The notes under the pieces: model-generated
Seen by the model: the letters and a program-made list of their open reading frames with translations, nothing else
The model's database searches: none
Told to the model about the DNA's origin: nothing
Translations under genes and position numbers: made by a program
Part shown: piece by piece, positions 47,301-58,519 of the stretch
Layout: each line of letters opens with the position of its first letter
Position numbering within the stretch: position 1 is the stretch's first letter
Origin: Fasciolopsis buskii
Lineage: Eukaryota > Platyhelminthes > Trematoda > Plagiorchiida > Fasciolidae
Assembly (NCBI GenBank): GCA_008360955.1
Contig: LUCM01003393.1
Span: 59,098-123,097, forward strand
Direction of reading: 5' to 3'
DNA length: 64,000 nt

Positions 47301-50300
47301 GTCCTTCAAAATGCGGACAGTAAAACAAAAATGAACAAACATGCATAAACGGCAAGCGGATGACGGAAGTGATAGACCGTTCACCAGAAATGGTGAGGAA
47401 TGGCAAAAGGAAACGATCGAATCGAAAGGGGCAAAAGTTTTGATTATATCCGCTCACCTGCACGTTACCGCCACCCGGAGTGTATTTGGCGTTCTGCAAC
47501 GAGCCAACTCGGGAATGGGCGGAGCTCAGATCAATCTTTTCGTCAATAATCATCACATTACCACCACCTGGACCCAAATATAAATGGGGTTGGAACGAAC
47601 AAAAGTTACTCGGCCAATGTCAATAAGGTATGAAAAAAAGACCAAATTATTGACAAACTAATGAGATTAGCCCATCTATATCACGTGGAAATTATGTCAA
47701 AAGTATTCGGAATTGCACCAAAACTACTTGGAAATTGCGTTGTTGGGATTTCGCTCTGAAACGGGGCCGATCTTGCATGGGCATATTTGCGCATACTTGG
47801 TATAAGATATACTGATTTCCGGTGCTTCACTTCACAGTTTACGAGCAGAAATATCCTTGGTGGACCCCATAAAGCAGAAACGCTTTTACATGCTACTGAA
47901 TGCTGTCGATAAGAACGCGAATGACGTTGACGTAAATCCGAAATAACGTGGTGGGAAAACAGTACAGTGCGAATATCGAACATCAAAAAGTGGATATAGA
48001 AAATAAATCAACAGGCTTTCACGTCGTTCAACAAACTCTGGACATCGTTCAGCAGTTCCTGGCTATTATTAAGGAGCCACTGGTTTAGTAGGACAGGACT
48101 GCTTTTTAAGTTATCAATAGGAATTTCGGCGAAAAAGTGTATTTATTTCAACCTGAGGCTATTAAACAATGGGCAAAGACTACTAAACGGCGGAAAAATC
48201 TGTAGTTTTATGGCAGTGCACATGAAAAGTAGCCCCGCTACTTATCCTGTGTCGCATCAAGAAGAGAGCGATGGGTAATCAACTCGTTCGGATAAATTGA
48301 CCGGTCTGATCATGCACATTTTGCCAAAGAAATGATATATTTATTCCCAAATTTTCGTGTACGTGATTGTGAAAATATTGCTTTGCCGCCGCTTCAGCAT
48401 GCCATTACTTAGTCGGAAAGTGCATGTGACCAAAAGCATGAAGCTCCGAACGGAGGAGGATCCAGAGCCCAATCAGGTTACATACAATGGTCAGTTGGGT
48501 AAAATGGGTTCCCGATTATGCGAGACATTGTCAACAATTAAACTGTTTTGAAAGCATGCGCCACTACTCAAGTTTAAGCGTGATTTCTGTGACACTAGAA
48601 TGTGTCTATAGCTTCTAAGGTGTGCTGGAACGTGAGGGAAATGGCTGATTCATCGTCCAAAAGCTATCTGAATTCCCTCTCACATAACTCTATTCAAAAT
48701 CAATATGAAGATGGGAATTAATGAGGTTATAGCTGCTGAAGTAGTCAAAAGCAGAGACCGAACAAAACGTCAATTGATAAAGTCGTGTAAGCATTAATTG
48801 CACCGGTTTACAACCATTCAGATGAAACCAGTCACCGAAATCCAGTAGATAGGCCAAGTCTCGCAACCATAAAGAATACTATAAACTGTAGCCCTGTACA
48901 CCCTCCCCTTGAAGGAAGGCTGTATGTCATAGTGACGCCATAAGTGCCGAAAGTGCGAAAAAGCTGCTCTGACCTTCGCAATCCGTGATCTGACCTCCGT
49001 CCCAAAATCTCCCCCAGGTGTGATCAGGCTACCGAGGTACTTGAAGCTATTGACTACCTCCTACCGGTCACAAAGGGTTAGTACAGGCACAGGCTCCTGT
49101 CAGTCTTGAAGAAGTACTTTGCACTTTGAAGGTGAGAAGTACATACCGGACCTAGAGACCTCAATCTCCAAGCCGTCCAATGCGNNNNNNNNNNNNNNNN
49201 NNNNNNNNNNNNNNNNNNNNNNNNNNNNNNNNNNNNNNNNNNNNNNNNNNNNNNNNNNNNNNNNNNNNNNNNNNNNNNNNNNNNNNNNNNNNNNNNNNNN
49301 NNNNNNNNNNNNNNNNNNNNNNNNNNNNNNNNNNNNNNNNNNNNNNNNNNNNNNNNNNNNNNNNNNNNNNNNNNNNNNNNNNNNNNNNNNNNNNNNNNNN
49401 NNNNNNNNNNNNNNNNNNNNNNNNNNNNNNNNNNNNNNNNNNNNNNNNNNNNNNNNNNNNNNACTCTTTGAGGACCGACGCGCAGTTCTCAGGTACTCCA
49501 CTCCTTGATAAACAGTGCCATAGTGCATATCTATCTACAAAGTCAACGGCTGCGCGAATGTCCAAGACCACGATGACCGTTGGCTTTTGGAAGGTAAAGC
49601 GGTTCTCTAACAGTTGTGGGGGGATGAAGATTTGATTGACGCATTCATGACTAATGCGAAACATGGTCTGTTCTTCACGAGTTTGCCGTGGTAGAGTGAT
49701 CATTCTGTTCGACTGTAATTTGGTCAGTTTCCTTGTTCATCACATATAACGTTCTCCTTATGAGATTCCTTGGATAACTGTTACCTTGGAACATCTTGTA
49801 ATGATATTTCTCCTTATATCCCCTTTGTTCTGATGCGCTGCAGCAAGCCTGGGCTCCCGTGAATAAGGTCCGAATGCACGATTTTTTTGTGGTTATTTGG
49901 ATTGTTGTTGTGACCACATGGTATTTGGTATCTGTTTGTGTGCGGCAAATCGTTATTTTCAAGTTGCTATTAGCAATTTTTCCTGCTGACTAGTCAGGAA
50001 ATGTTAGTTTGCCATCGTTTTCCGATTCCATAATGAATTTGATATCTGCAAATGTTGAATATTTTGTCTCCGCTTCCAAATGCTTCAGTACGGTCGGGGA
50101 TGGGTCTCCCAGGCTTCGGGCCAGCAACTCGCCTCTCAAAATGCTGCCAAACGGCGGGCGTCTCACATAACCTAGGCTGAGGAAACCCTACGCGCTGCTT
50201 TATCGTGATGGGGAGAACGAAGTAAAGGGCCTGGATATCAGCACCGGGTTGACTGGTCTTTCACGACCAGTTAAGGGGAGTTGGCTAAACCCTAATCCCA

Positions 50301-51657
50301 AACCGACCACGAGTGGCACACGAAGCGTACGACTGTGTGCACGCCAGCACTTGTGGTAAAGAGGTGTATCGGGGACCCAGGATGTCTAGCTCCATCCGAA
50401 TGGTATATGAACTGAGAAACTAGTCACTGGTTCCCAGTGGATTACGCAACATTCGGATCGTCATGCTGTCTCGTGGACTAGCCCATTAGGCCAAAGGCTC
50501 GGGGTAGGGCTCCTTAAGTCAACTCTCTATTTCGGTTTTGGGAACCGGATAGCATCAAACCCACAGAGGAATCATGAATCCCGATGGATGGCCAAGGTCG
50601 TCGAAGGTCAAAGCTAATTGCAAACTTATCGATACAGAGGAACACAACCTACTGTGAATATTCACTGACGATGATGAAAAGTCCGCGATTTAGAAGCCAA
50701 GTTCAGTGACCAGAGCCACCCGAAAACCAACAATCTGAGCTACGACCAACAAAGAGTTTCAAAATCGTTAAGCTCAATCATTTATTCCCCAACTGTCAAT
50801 ATTATCAGCAATACAGTCATATATGATACAAAATCTTGGACGACAAGACCAACTAGACAAAAGAAAAATGAGAAGAGAACTGATGACAACGTTCACTGGC
50901 CTATGAATAAACCAAACCCAACGGACGAACAGTGAAGTAGCTTTCCTGGACATTCGACCAACCCAATCGGGAGAACCGTACACATAAAAGCCATGTAGAA
51001 TAGACAATGTATCCGCTTTCACAGGTTTGTACCTCAACGTGGGACGCAACCGTATGCCACACATTACAGGCAGAATAAAGAAAATACGCGCGAGGAATAC
51101 AGTTAAGATGGAAGAATAAATCGTGCGGCAGATTGTAACGGAGAAGTGAACAAGGTGGTTTGATTACCAAAGAGATGACAGTGAAAAAAATCCGTCATGA
51201 ATCTTCTTATCACGTAATGGTATGAACAGGATGGAGAACATCGTCAGGCATTATCATTGAAACACTTTTGGTAGTTACGCTTCGAATCGGCCAATGACTT
51301 CAGCACAGCTGAATAACAATGTTCGTGATTCTGCACCCATATTTTTGTTCAATCATTTGCGTGTGCCAGTGGGATAGCGTAAACCGCCAAAATAAAGCGG
51401 CTACCTGAAGGCGTCTGTGACCACCACCCTGCGTGGTTAAGCACTGGAATAATTAAGTCAATAACGCAATGGTTTCACACTATGCATTGATCAAGCACTC
51501 TGTTTATCTGATGCCTTACATATGATCTGGAATCGCCGGTCCAGGTTGGCTAAGTGCAGTGTCCTAAACACGGTGGAGGCTGTCTTGATTCCCCAACACG
51601 AACCCCATTACCTAATGAGTTTAAAACCCATTTGTGATTGCTGCATAGCTTCTGTGG

Positions 51658-51705
<48 letters not shown>

Positions 51706-54700
51706 ACAATCATCTACGAGTAGTGTGTGAGATCGATGCTCTCCGGCTAGCTGTTCTACTAAAATCAAGCAGTAGACTGGGTAACACTTGATACAAAATA
51801 CATTTGCCCGGGTGAGGTCATTCATAGATCATGGGTACTGTCATTGGTCTTCTATGTAATTAATGTAGTGTATTGTACGTGCAATGGCATGGTAAAGAAT
51901 CACCGGGAACGAGCTTCTTCGCTCACGTGTTCCCTCAGTCAAGTATGGAACAACCAAGCATCCCAAAACCATTACGAAATGAATTTTGCCAAGGAGACGG
52001 ACTAAAGACCGTACTCTGTGAAAATCTAAAACCGAAGAACTGAGGATATCCGGTTAGTGGACATTCTGCAACAAAACTGAATGGAGTGACAACATTCATT
52101 CTTCTGTGACCAGCAATCGCACAGTGGTTTTTTCGTCTGATACTAGACAACCTGGATACATGGAATACTCAGAGAACATTATTTGCGTACGATTTCTCAA
52201 GAGAACCAGATTAGACAGGTCAGAACAAACACAACAGCTAAACCACTCAAATAAGATGCTATTCTACCAAAACTTCCAATTTAGGTTTGGAAAACATTCA
52301 TTGTTCAGCGTTAAACAGCAAAGCAAACCTCACTCACCACTGCCTTTTCCCAAGAGTTAAAAGTTTCCATAAAAAGAGTAAATATCCAAGAGGAACATGC
52401 AGTGGACCTACATGGGTGGCAAAAGATCAGGTGCTGCTGCCGCCAACACACAGAACACAGTCAAACTGTGCAAACACACTCTTTCAATCATTCTGATTCG
52501 ATAGAAAATGACAACACGATCGCCACTGTTCACGGTTCACTGTCATATCCTTCAGTGTCTCCAGCCAGCTAGTTGACGGGTGCCTCCGACCCCAACCACG
52601 AGGACGTGAGACACCTACTTCATCTAAGTTCGCTGTACATTCTCTCATTCCATGTTGCCACGTCATCTGCTGACCTCCACATGGCTTCTTACATTCCTTA
52701 GGAGGAACACAAAATAGGGCATGATATGGTAGACGAGTGTTCGCCATACGCAACACGTGACCGAACCAGCGCAGTCTGCTAAGTTTTATACGCTGAAATA
52801 AGGCTTCTTCAGAATTGGAACGGTTTCTCTTTTTGGTCGTAAAACCATTGACAACACACACACACACATACTTGCAAAGCCAGTGACAGACAGGCTTGTG
52901 TCCCAGTTCGGGCATGATGGATAGGCACTACTGAGGACTCCTAAGAAGGGTGAAACACCTGAACAGTGCTTCCAGAGTTTGTCGATGGCGATCTGAGTAT
53001 TCATGCTGCGTAGCCAATAACTGCGTGCCCATGCAATTTGTCTAAAAAAGTGTTTAACATCCCACATGCGGCTGTGTTGGAAAAAACACTGCCAAGTGTT
53101 CAAACTGGATAGAAAATAGTCAACTAAACCATGTTTAACGTCGCTTCGGAACCATATGAAATCAGATTGGAATGATGTAAAAGCATGCCTTTCTTGCATA
53201 AAAATTTGCAAGTGCACACCAGCTTAAAAACAATGAGACAAAGCACAGACAGGCGCTGAACCTTCTAGGATGAAACCGCAGATGTCTATACAAGATTGGT
53301 CACGTTTGAAACCTGTCAAAACATGATCTCAAAAAGCCAACCGAATGTCAGTTACGAATAATTCTGACATATTTGTAAAACACACTGACAGTATAAACGA
53401 ACTTCGCACTAACAACCAAGCTGGAAAACTTGGGGGCAGAAAGAGAATCAGAACCTATTGTCTCATGCTTCCTGTTTACTCGGCCGGAACAAAACCAGTG
53501 CACATTACTTACCTGGCTTGTGTTTTACATTAACAAAAGTGCCGCATTTGCTCTTTATCGGTCCCAGCTGAACCTTCTCATTTACAATGGCAACCTGATG
53601 TGGGAAAGAGAATTAGAGGAGATAGCTCGCTAAAATCATACAGACCGTAAATGAAACATCTCTAACGAAGTTACACCTGGAATAAAGATCGAGATTTTCA
53701 CTCACTGAGAAATGGGACCAAAATTTGAGCAGGAACTTGAATGCTTAGTTCATTTAGTTGCTATCACACGTAAAATGTGTCGTTCGAATTCAACAAGCAC
53801 ATATAGAGTAACATGCAGGAGTAGCATCCCGGACTGATGGCTCGTTTTGTTTTTGAGGAGGTCAAGTGGATGAAGCATCTGTTACCGAAAGGGTCAGAGG
53901 TTCGAAACCCCGATCTGTCGATCACACGGTGGTAGACGGCAACTCTTTGTTGCCCAGCTCGCCATCACAGCTGACCTAACGAAACTGTGCAGTTCTACCT
54001 CATTCCAAGTTTCAGAGGCATGGTTGCCGGCGCCCGCACCCCCTCCCCGGGGTAGTGTGCTAGTGGGCATGGAACATATTCCTTCCAGCACACTCATGCG
54101 TCAAGCGTATCATAAAAAAATTGCCCTCGACTAGCGGTCTCTATCTATCATTCAGGTCCCACCTGTAACTCCGAAAAGATTCGCATACCAGCTGGTATGA
54201 CACTGAGATCCGCATGACGGTCCGGTTAAACAAAACAGATAGAATAGATGAGGCTTCCAACTTTCTGACAACATTATACTCCTTTAGTTTACATGGTCAT
54301 TTTGGAAACAGTTTAGACGACGCTCACGATTCATGCAACCGTTATGAATTTGGCACTAATTTCGACGACAAGCGGACGTTGAATTATGCGCAAAATATGG
54401 TCAACAATATGTTCAAAATTCGCATCGAAAAATGTTATGGAGGAGTCATCAACTTATCAGGAGTGCCTAATCCCAGAACTCCCAGCTGCCCCGCTTCCAC
54501 AACCGCATATCAATAGAGTTGGATGTATGCCGGAAGTCGTGGAAATTGGATGAAAAATAGCTTTCAGTCGGCATCTTACGCATCAGACCAATCCGAAACG
54601 GATGCGGTAAGACAAGTAGTGCCTCTGAATAGTTCCTTTCGCACTGTTTATCTCCTTAACAGTATATAGACGTCTTGTTTTGCGATAGGAATGCTGATGA

Positions 54701-55455
54701 GACAGCATTTTCGTGCAAAGACCATGCGTGCAGAACAAAAAAAAATGGCATGTGGAATACAGCAACGAAAATAATGAAATAACACTTCTGTTGGCCCCTT
54801 TAATGAATCTCCATTTAAGTAAGCTTCAATTTATTCAGTTCAGGACTCTGTGGGTAGGATGCTGAAAGCGTCCGAGTCAGAGAAAAAATTAGCCGCTGCT
54901 CGCGGTACAGAACAATATAACAGAAGTCATTTACTCCATAACTTGGCCCAAAATGCAGTGGGGTGTTACCTCGCTCGGAAATGTGACCAGAACAATTATA
55001 AACAAACTGATTCGAATCTATCATATGGGACCTGGTAGGTTAGAGTCCGTTTTTCGCGCTCGTTCGGGAAAACGGTCCAGGTGCACGTAACATGGTGAGG
55101 CATGTGCTGAGCACTTTTTGTGATAAATAAGACGAAGTGGAATATCCACTCATATAGGTAATGAAGCTGATCGCATAAACAACACGTTTGGTCTAATATG
55201 AACGGTCACTGTGCTGATTAAACTTTAACCACCTTGTCATCTGAAATCCTCCATTAAAACACCTCCATTGTACTTTTGCCTAGCTTCACTTGAGCTTTCC
55301 AAAATGCACCAGTGAAATGGAAACTAGAAACCGAGCAAACAGTAAAAAAACTCGTCTGTGTGTAAGACTAGTTCGAGAACTCACATTTCCTCCGCCGGGT
55401 TTGTGGTGAACATTTTTTAAAGAATTGATCTTTGATGTGATAACTTTCGGTGCTC
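41290..55455 (-). CDS. Tau/MAP2/MAP4-type microtubule-associated protein (repeat domain only)
   Basis: Proteins of this family bind the outside of microtubules through tandem repeats of about 31 residues ending in a Pro-Gly-Gly-Gly motif. Four such repeats are encoded by exons 55385-55455, 53513-53594, 47458-47567 and 41290-41385, which join in phases 0, 1 and 0 with no stop. Repeat cores are KINSLKNVHHKPGGGN, IKSKCGTFVNVKHKPG, HSRVGSLQNAKYTPGGGN and KSKVGSLKNANHRPGGGD. Each later repeat opens with a beta-prone hexapeptide (VAIVNE, VMIIDE, VQIITH), as in vertebrate tau. The first repeat is represented only by its C-half. The N-terminal projection region and the tail were not found with confidence. 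The four-repeat layout matches vertebrate tau, but tau, MAP2 and MAP4 cannot be told apart in invertebrates. Introns carry a CR1-like element antisense and RTE fragments sense. Confidence 0.88.
42531..45340 (+). mobile_element. Decayed CR1/Jockey-like non-LTR retrotransposon
   Basis: Plus-strand frames, broken by stops and shifts, read through an endonuclease and then a reverse transcriptase. Endonuclease: NTRSLFTKMSDLSLTL near 42810, ESWLNPDIADS-like near 42895-42945, HRQDRVSNKKKIGGGVVTYV near 42960-43015 and NSDH near 43380. RT: TGVGPDSLSLALLRHG near 43990, WRPVTIIPIPKSND near 44105, FDSVPRSLLLHKLE near 44390, LSDYFINRSQC, LQGAILSPFLFST near 44550, and an intact catalytic YADDVASFQAV near 44630. 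Such elements copy themselves by target-primed reverse transcription; this copy is dead. It is antisense to the tau-like gene in the intron between the third and fourth repeat exons. The clade call rests on motif style only. Confidence 0.8.
46035..46532 (-). CDS. Unidentified 165-codon open frame, hydrophobic
   Basis: An uninterrupted minus-strand frame from ATG to TAG, long for this AT-rich intronic DNA. The product has three or four hydrophobic stretches (around LLVLEALYGFVGTILFGFF, TLIRVVLLHIILSVF and VTVIRLVLVEIGIINVFGTF), so it could span a membrane. I do not recognise a family and see no splice partner. It lies inside a tau-like intron on the same strand. It could be a retrocopy, a transposon remnant or chance. 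Confidence 0.2.
   Translation of the reverse strand: MLENIFISHAPKCAALLVLEALYGFVGTILFGFFVPSQIPYVVLATRIRELAILLDFRNFSQTLIRVVLLHIILSVFHSCFDVAWTEEVTVIRLVLVEIGIINVFGTFLALLGSRQYKQPVGYSICRAPLPTMRTTVANRRILSLEALSWNRSGRYQTSVVFTLL
47458..47567 (-). CDS. Tau-like exon, third repeat
   Basis: After the acceptor TTTGGGTCCAG the bases GT complete Gly. The exon then reads GGNVMIIDEKIDLSSAHSRV and GSLQNAKYTPGGGNVQ, and the donor GTGAGC gives phase 0. It therefore holds the end of the previous PGGG motif, a full repeat, and the VQ that starts the next hexapeptide. Confidence 0.9.
48840..49720 (-). mobile_element. RTE-type retrotransposon fragment B, split by the assembly gap
   Basis: Above the gap (49463-49715, minus strand): LPRQTREEQTMFRISHECVN, then QIFIPPQLLENRFTFQKPTV, DIRAAVDFVDRYALWHCL and SGVPENCASVLKE, the front of an RTE reverse transcriptase. 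Below the gap (48870-49184): FSPSKCKVLLQDW, SFKYLGSLITPGGDFGTEVR and FRHLWRHYDIQPSFKGRVYR, then in a shifted frame FYGCETWPI. The missing middle, which should hold the YADD catalytic box, coincides with the N run. It is 5'-truncated and ends before the C-terminal part. Confidence 0.85.
49185..49462. other. Assembly gap (278 N)
   Basis: An unbroken run of N inside RTE fragment B. Open frames reported across it are artefacts. Confidence 0.99.
50090..50590 (+). repeat. GC-rich repeat-like block, possible retroelement 5' region
   Basis: About 500 bases much richer in GC than the flanks, with no stable open frame until ATGAATCCCGATGGATGGCC near 50573. That composition and a late ATG resemble the 5' untranslated part of a fluke retrotransposon, but I recognise no protein. 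Confidence 0.3.
51661..51702. repeat. (AT)21 microsatellite
   Basis: A perfect 42-base alternating AT run. Confidence 0.97.
52306..52830 (-). mobile_element. RTE-type retrotransposon fragment C (3' end)
   Basis: Minus-strand frame 52484-52812 reads the C-terminus of an RTE polyprotein without interruption: KLSRLRWFGHVLRMANTRLP, KKPCGGQQMTWQHGMREC, VGVSRPRGWGRRHP and WLETLKDMTVNREQWRSCCH, then stop. The 3' untranslated tail runs down to 52306. Its last 99 bases are identical to 63134-63232. An AC repeat and another repeat-like segment (to about 53000) abut its upstream end. It is the best preserved RTE piece here, in an intron sense to the tau-like gene. Confidence 0.88.
53513..53594 (-). CDS. 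Tau-like exon, second repeat
   Basis: Pyrimidine-rich acceptor ending TTTCCCACATCAG, phase 0. Codons VAIVNEKVQLGPIKSKCG then TFVNVKHKP plus one G before the donor GTAAGT (phase 1). It carries the Cys seen in vertebrate repeats 2 and 3. The split Gly codon is completed by the next exon. Confidence 0.87.
53595..55384 (-). other. Tau-like intron, 1.8 kb
   Basis: Contains the SINE-like segment (53850-54115) and a 100-codon plus-strand open frame at 54214-54516 without recognisable product. Confidence 0.6.
53850..54115 (+). repeat. tRNA-like head with GC-rich body (possible SINE)
   Basis: GGAGGTCAAGTGG (53857-53869) resembles an A box and GGTTCGAAACC (53899-53909) a B box with one mismatch. A GC-rich body with CACCCCCTCCCCGGGG follows, much richer in GC than its flanks. 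Confidence 0.35.
55385..55455 (-). CDS. Tau-like exon, first microtubule-binding repeat (C-half)
   Basis: Acceptor GGTCATTTCAG; the first two bases GA complete a codon, so it opens in phase 1. Twenty-three codons read APKVITSKINSLKNVHHKPG then GGN, and the donor GTGAGT gives phase 0. The exon break directly after PGGGN is the position used between vertebrate tau repeats 1 and 2. Confidence 0.85.
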
Positions 55456-57989
55456 CTGAAATGACCAAGTAGACAAGAGGTGAAGTACGACTAATGACTG
55501 ATAGGCTTCAATAAGCCCACGGAACGATTGACTAAAATAATCGTCGTTTCAAGAGGGGAAGAACAACAAGCGCCAACATCATACTGAGTGATGAGTTTAT
55601 AATGTACGGAACTAATGACGGATGGGCATTATTTCACGTGATGCTTGCAAGAAGCAGTTCACTGAAGATAAGCCCAGATAGTCCAATGATAATGGGGCAA
55701 TTTACAATCACAGTAAAACCCGACCAGGTGGGGGATTCAGTAGAAACTTTCTATTCCCAAAGAAAATCACTTCCTATACGTGGTCTTTGATTAATAATAA
55801 ACCCTATATGAACACGAGCGCATTATCGATTATATCTTAGATTTTCGGGTTTCCTTCCCGGGTCTAACTGCGGCCATAGTTACCCCTAACTGGCGTCTGG
55901 TTTAGCTGACCACTGTTTCGCCCAACCAAGTGGAACCTAGGTTTAAACAGAATTACTGACAAACTTCACGAACTCCCATTTTACACTTGCGTTCTCTTGT
56001 TTCAAAAGGCGGTAAGTTTTTCACTTCCGTTGGAGGGGAAAATTGGTCACATTCAGTGCGTTTTTCACTTGTCAAGACAAGGCAACAGAACGCTAATCTA
56101 AACGATACTTCATATCATTATCTCAGAAGGAATTCATTACGTAACATATAGGTGGCATGGAAACTGACGGTATGGATGACTGTTGAACACTTTCCCGTCC
56201 TGGACACAACCGTAAGGATAACCAAAACAGTACTGAAGCATATATACATTCATCAATATATCAGAAGTGCCGAAGCTCCCGAACACTAAAACACATCCTT
56301 TCCTTTTAATTTAGTCAGCAGATATACCACAACTTTAAACACGACCAGTAAACCCTATTCGTGAGCCTACCACGAATGGCATATTAAACATAAAAGAAAT
56401 AGCCTCTATATGCGCCTAGTTAGGCGATCCCTATGTGGACATTTACTTCAATATCAAATATAACGTAAATCTAGATCAGAGAACGACATATGGGTTTCAC
56501 TGGAACCAGAAAGCGATAAACCTGTCTTCAGAAAACTAACGCAACCTAATTAGTGAGTCTGTTAATATAAGGTTTATACTATTGTTAACGCAATCACCTA
56601 GAAGCAGTTATAAGGGTGATAAGAGGAGAATATACATGGTGAATGTGCGAGTAGCAAGCAACACGGATAACTTCCCATGTTCCGTCAATATTTTAGGCGA
56701 TCGTAAGCACCGAAGGTGTTGATATATAGTTAGTTCCCATATTTTTCGGAATGAAAAACGCCTTGTCCCTACAGTATGTAGCAAGTTCCTGCTCGAGTAT
56801 GACGCAATCCACCAGGTTATTACTGAACACATTCACGTTCTCTGCTATGCGTGAGAAAAAATTATGGCACTCCAGAGGCCACAACATCTGGTTTCCCGGA
56901 TGGGTGATAATAACGAAACGAGTTTGGATTAGAGATCCTTTAGAACTGGGATTTGCATCGTTCAGGTCATGTTTTTAACTGCGTCATTAGCACGACAAAC
57001 GCAAATTTCCGGCCGTCAGAAACATACCAATGGAGTTTAGCATTGATAATGTTAACTCGTTGCTGCATGTAATAAGATTGCTGGAAAGCAATCCGGACCA
57101 TTGCCTCCTTGGCCTTAAAAAGCTTACTACACGACGATACTTATTCATTCATAAACTCGATTTCAAGTCAAACTTAACTTGAATGAACCATGCCACTATA
57201 AAAGAAAATAGGTTTTAGCAATGGAGCCGGAAGCTCATGCGTCGTGTGGATTTCCCGTTAATTTACCTACTAACAAGCACACGAGTAGTCCAGTGCGGCA
57301 CGTAGCTTAAATGGGTGGGAAAATGCGTTTTTGGGAATTCGGGACACCGTACGTTGGCGGTCAATGAGCCCGGCTCTGTTCTAAAGTGATCTTTGTTACC
57401 TCCAAGTGAAACCCACTAAATCGACTTTAAAGTAGATTTGTACTCAGAAAAACTTGGCTTGTACAATGTCCAACAAGCTTCTGGTAGTCTCAATGGTCAG
57501 GCCAAAATGTTACCGAAATTTACGGTTAAGCAAACTATCATGTAAATAAAACCAGGGTTCACAGAAGTAACCCTCTCCAAGTTACAATGTTCAGTAAATT
57601 CCGGTGAGTTGTAAAATAGGCCCGTTTTGTTATAACTGCTACGTTTAAACAAGGTTCCTTGCTATTAATTTCGGGGAATACAGTTGATGTTATAACGACC
57701 GACACTTCCCCGTTCATAATGACCAAATGACTGGATCATAAGGCTGTTTCTTTTGTAATCCTACAAAATTAGGAATACTGACGAATATAACGCGAAGTGA
57801 TAACTCGCGCAATCGTTTCCCAGAAATAACACTTTTATGAGCAGAATACAGGTGACCAAAAATCATGCATCGGTCGACAAAATAAAGCAGTCGCCAATCT
57901 AACACCCGAGGCTATTGCAGCTACTGGGTAGCTTCAATACTTTTACTGCTTTGTTGCACGTTCGATGCGCATTCCATATTCGGAGACAC

Positions 57990-58107
57990 TTGAAGCACGT
58001 TTTTCATCCTTCCTAGAGAATGTAAGGGGAATCGATTGTAACTTATCAGTGGATTCAGATGACGACTGCTTGTCACCGTTTTTAACGTCATAAATTATTG
58101 CCAAATT
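57990..58107 (-). CDS. Candidate 5' exon of the tau-like gene (weak)
   Basis: Acceptor CATTATTCTTTAAGCAG, then 39 codons including DVKNGDKQSSSESTDKLQ and FSRKDEKRAS, ending in phase 1 at A/GTGTCT. That phase would join the first repeat exon. The hydrophilic, Ser/Lys-rich composition suits the region before the repeats, but the donor is weak and the frame stays open past it to TAA near 57944. Confidence 0.2.
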
Positions 58108-58519
58108 CTGCTTAAAGAATAATGTCTCAGTAAAAGGCAACTGTCACTTTTGTGGAGCATAAATGGGGGTGGAATAATCGCTGAAAAAATTGTTCCTATG
58201 AGACATATGAAAGGGATATCATTTATGGATCTTTAGATCCTTCTGCTCAAGTTATTGATTTGTGCACTCTATCCAAGTTTCTCTTTTCGTATTCTAATGC
58301 GTTTAGCTCGGCATCCACGACTACACACGTTCAATTGGCCACGATACAGTATACAACCGGATTCACTAGAAAACTCTTAATCAGCTCCGTCCGTGCTATG
58401 GTTGCCATCTTACTGCACTTAACAATTATAAAGTCAAAAAGTAATGGAAAAAAGATTATAGAGAATCAGAAATGTGTAGAGCGAAAGAACATCAATGACC
58501 CCATACCTTACGCCTAACC

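Larger units (their letters stand above)
41386..47457 (-). other. Tau-like intron, 6.1 kb
   Basis: Mostly the antisense CR1-like element (42530-45340). The minus-strand open frame at 46035-46532 is described separately. Otherwise nothing recognised. Confidence 0.6.
47568..53512 (-). other. Tau-like intron with assembly gap
   Basis: Contains RTE fragments B and C, the N gap (49185-49462), a GC-rich repeat-like block (50090-50590) and an (AT)n microsatellite. No further tau-like repeat was found in the readable sequence. The phases of the flanking exons already match, so none is required. Confidence 0.6.

Noticed and set aside
49100..49703. Long open frames across the N run
   Set aside because: Created by translating N; only the flanking RTE pieces are real.
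51522..51825. Frames with YIYIYIYI
   Set aside because: Translation of an (AT)n microsatellite.
54214..54516. 100-codon plus-strand open frame in a tau-like intron
   Set aside because: No splice partner, no recognisable domain, and it lies beside a SINE-like repeat; not enough to call a gene.
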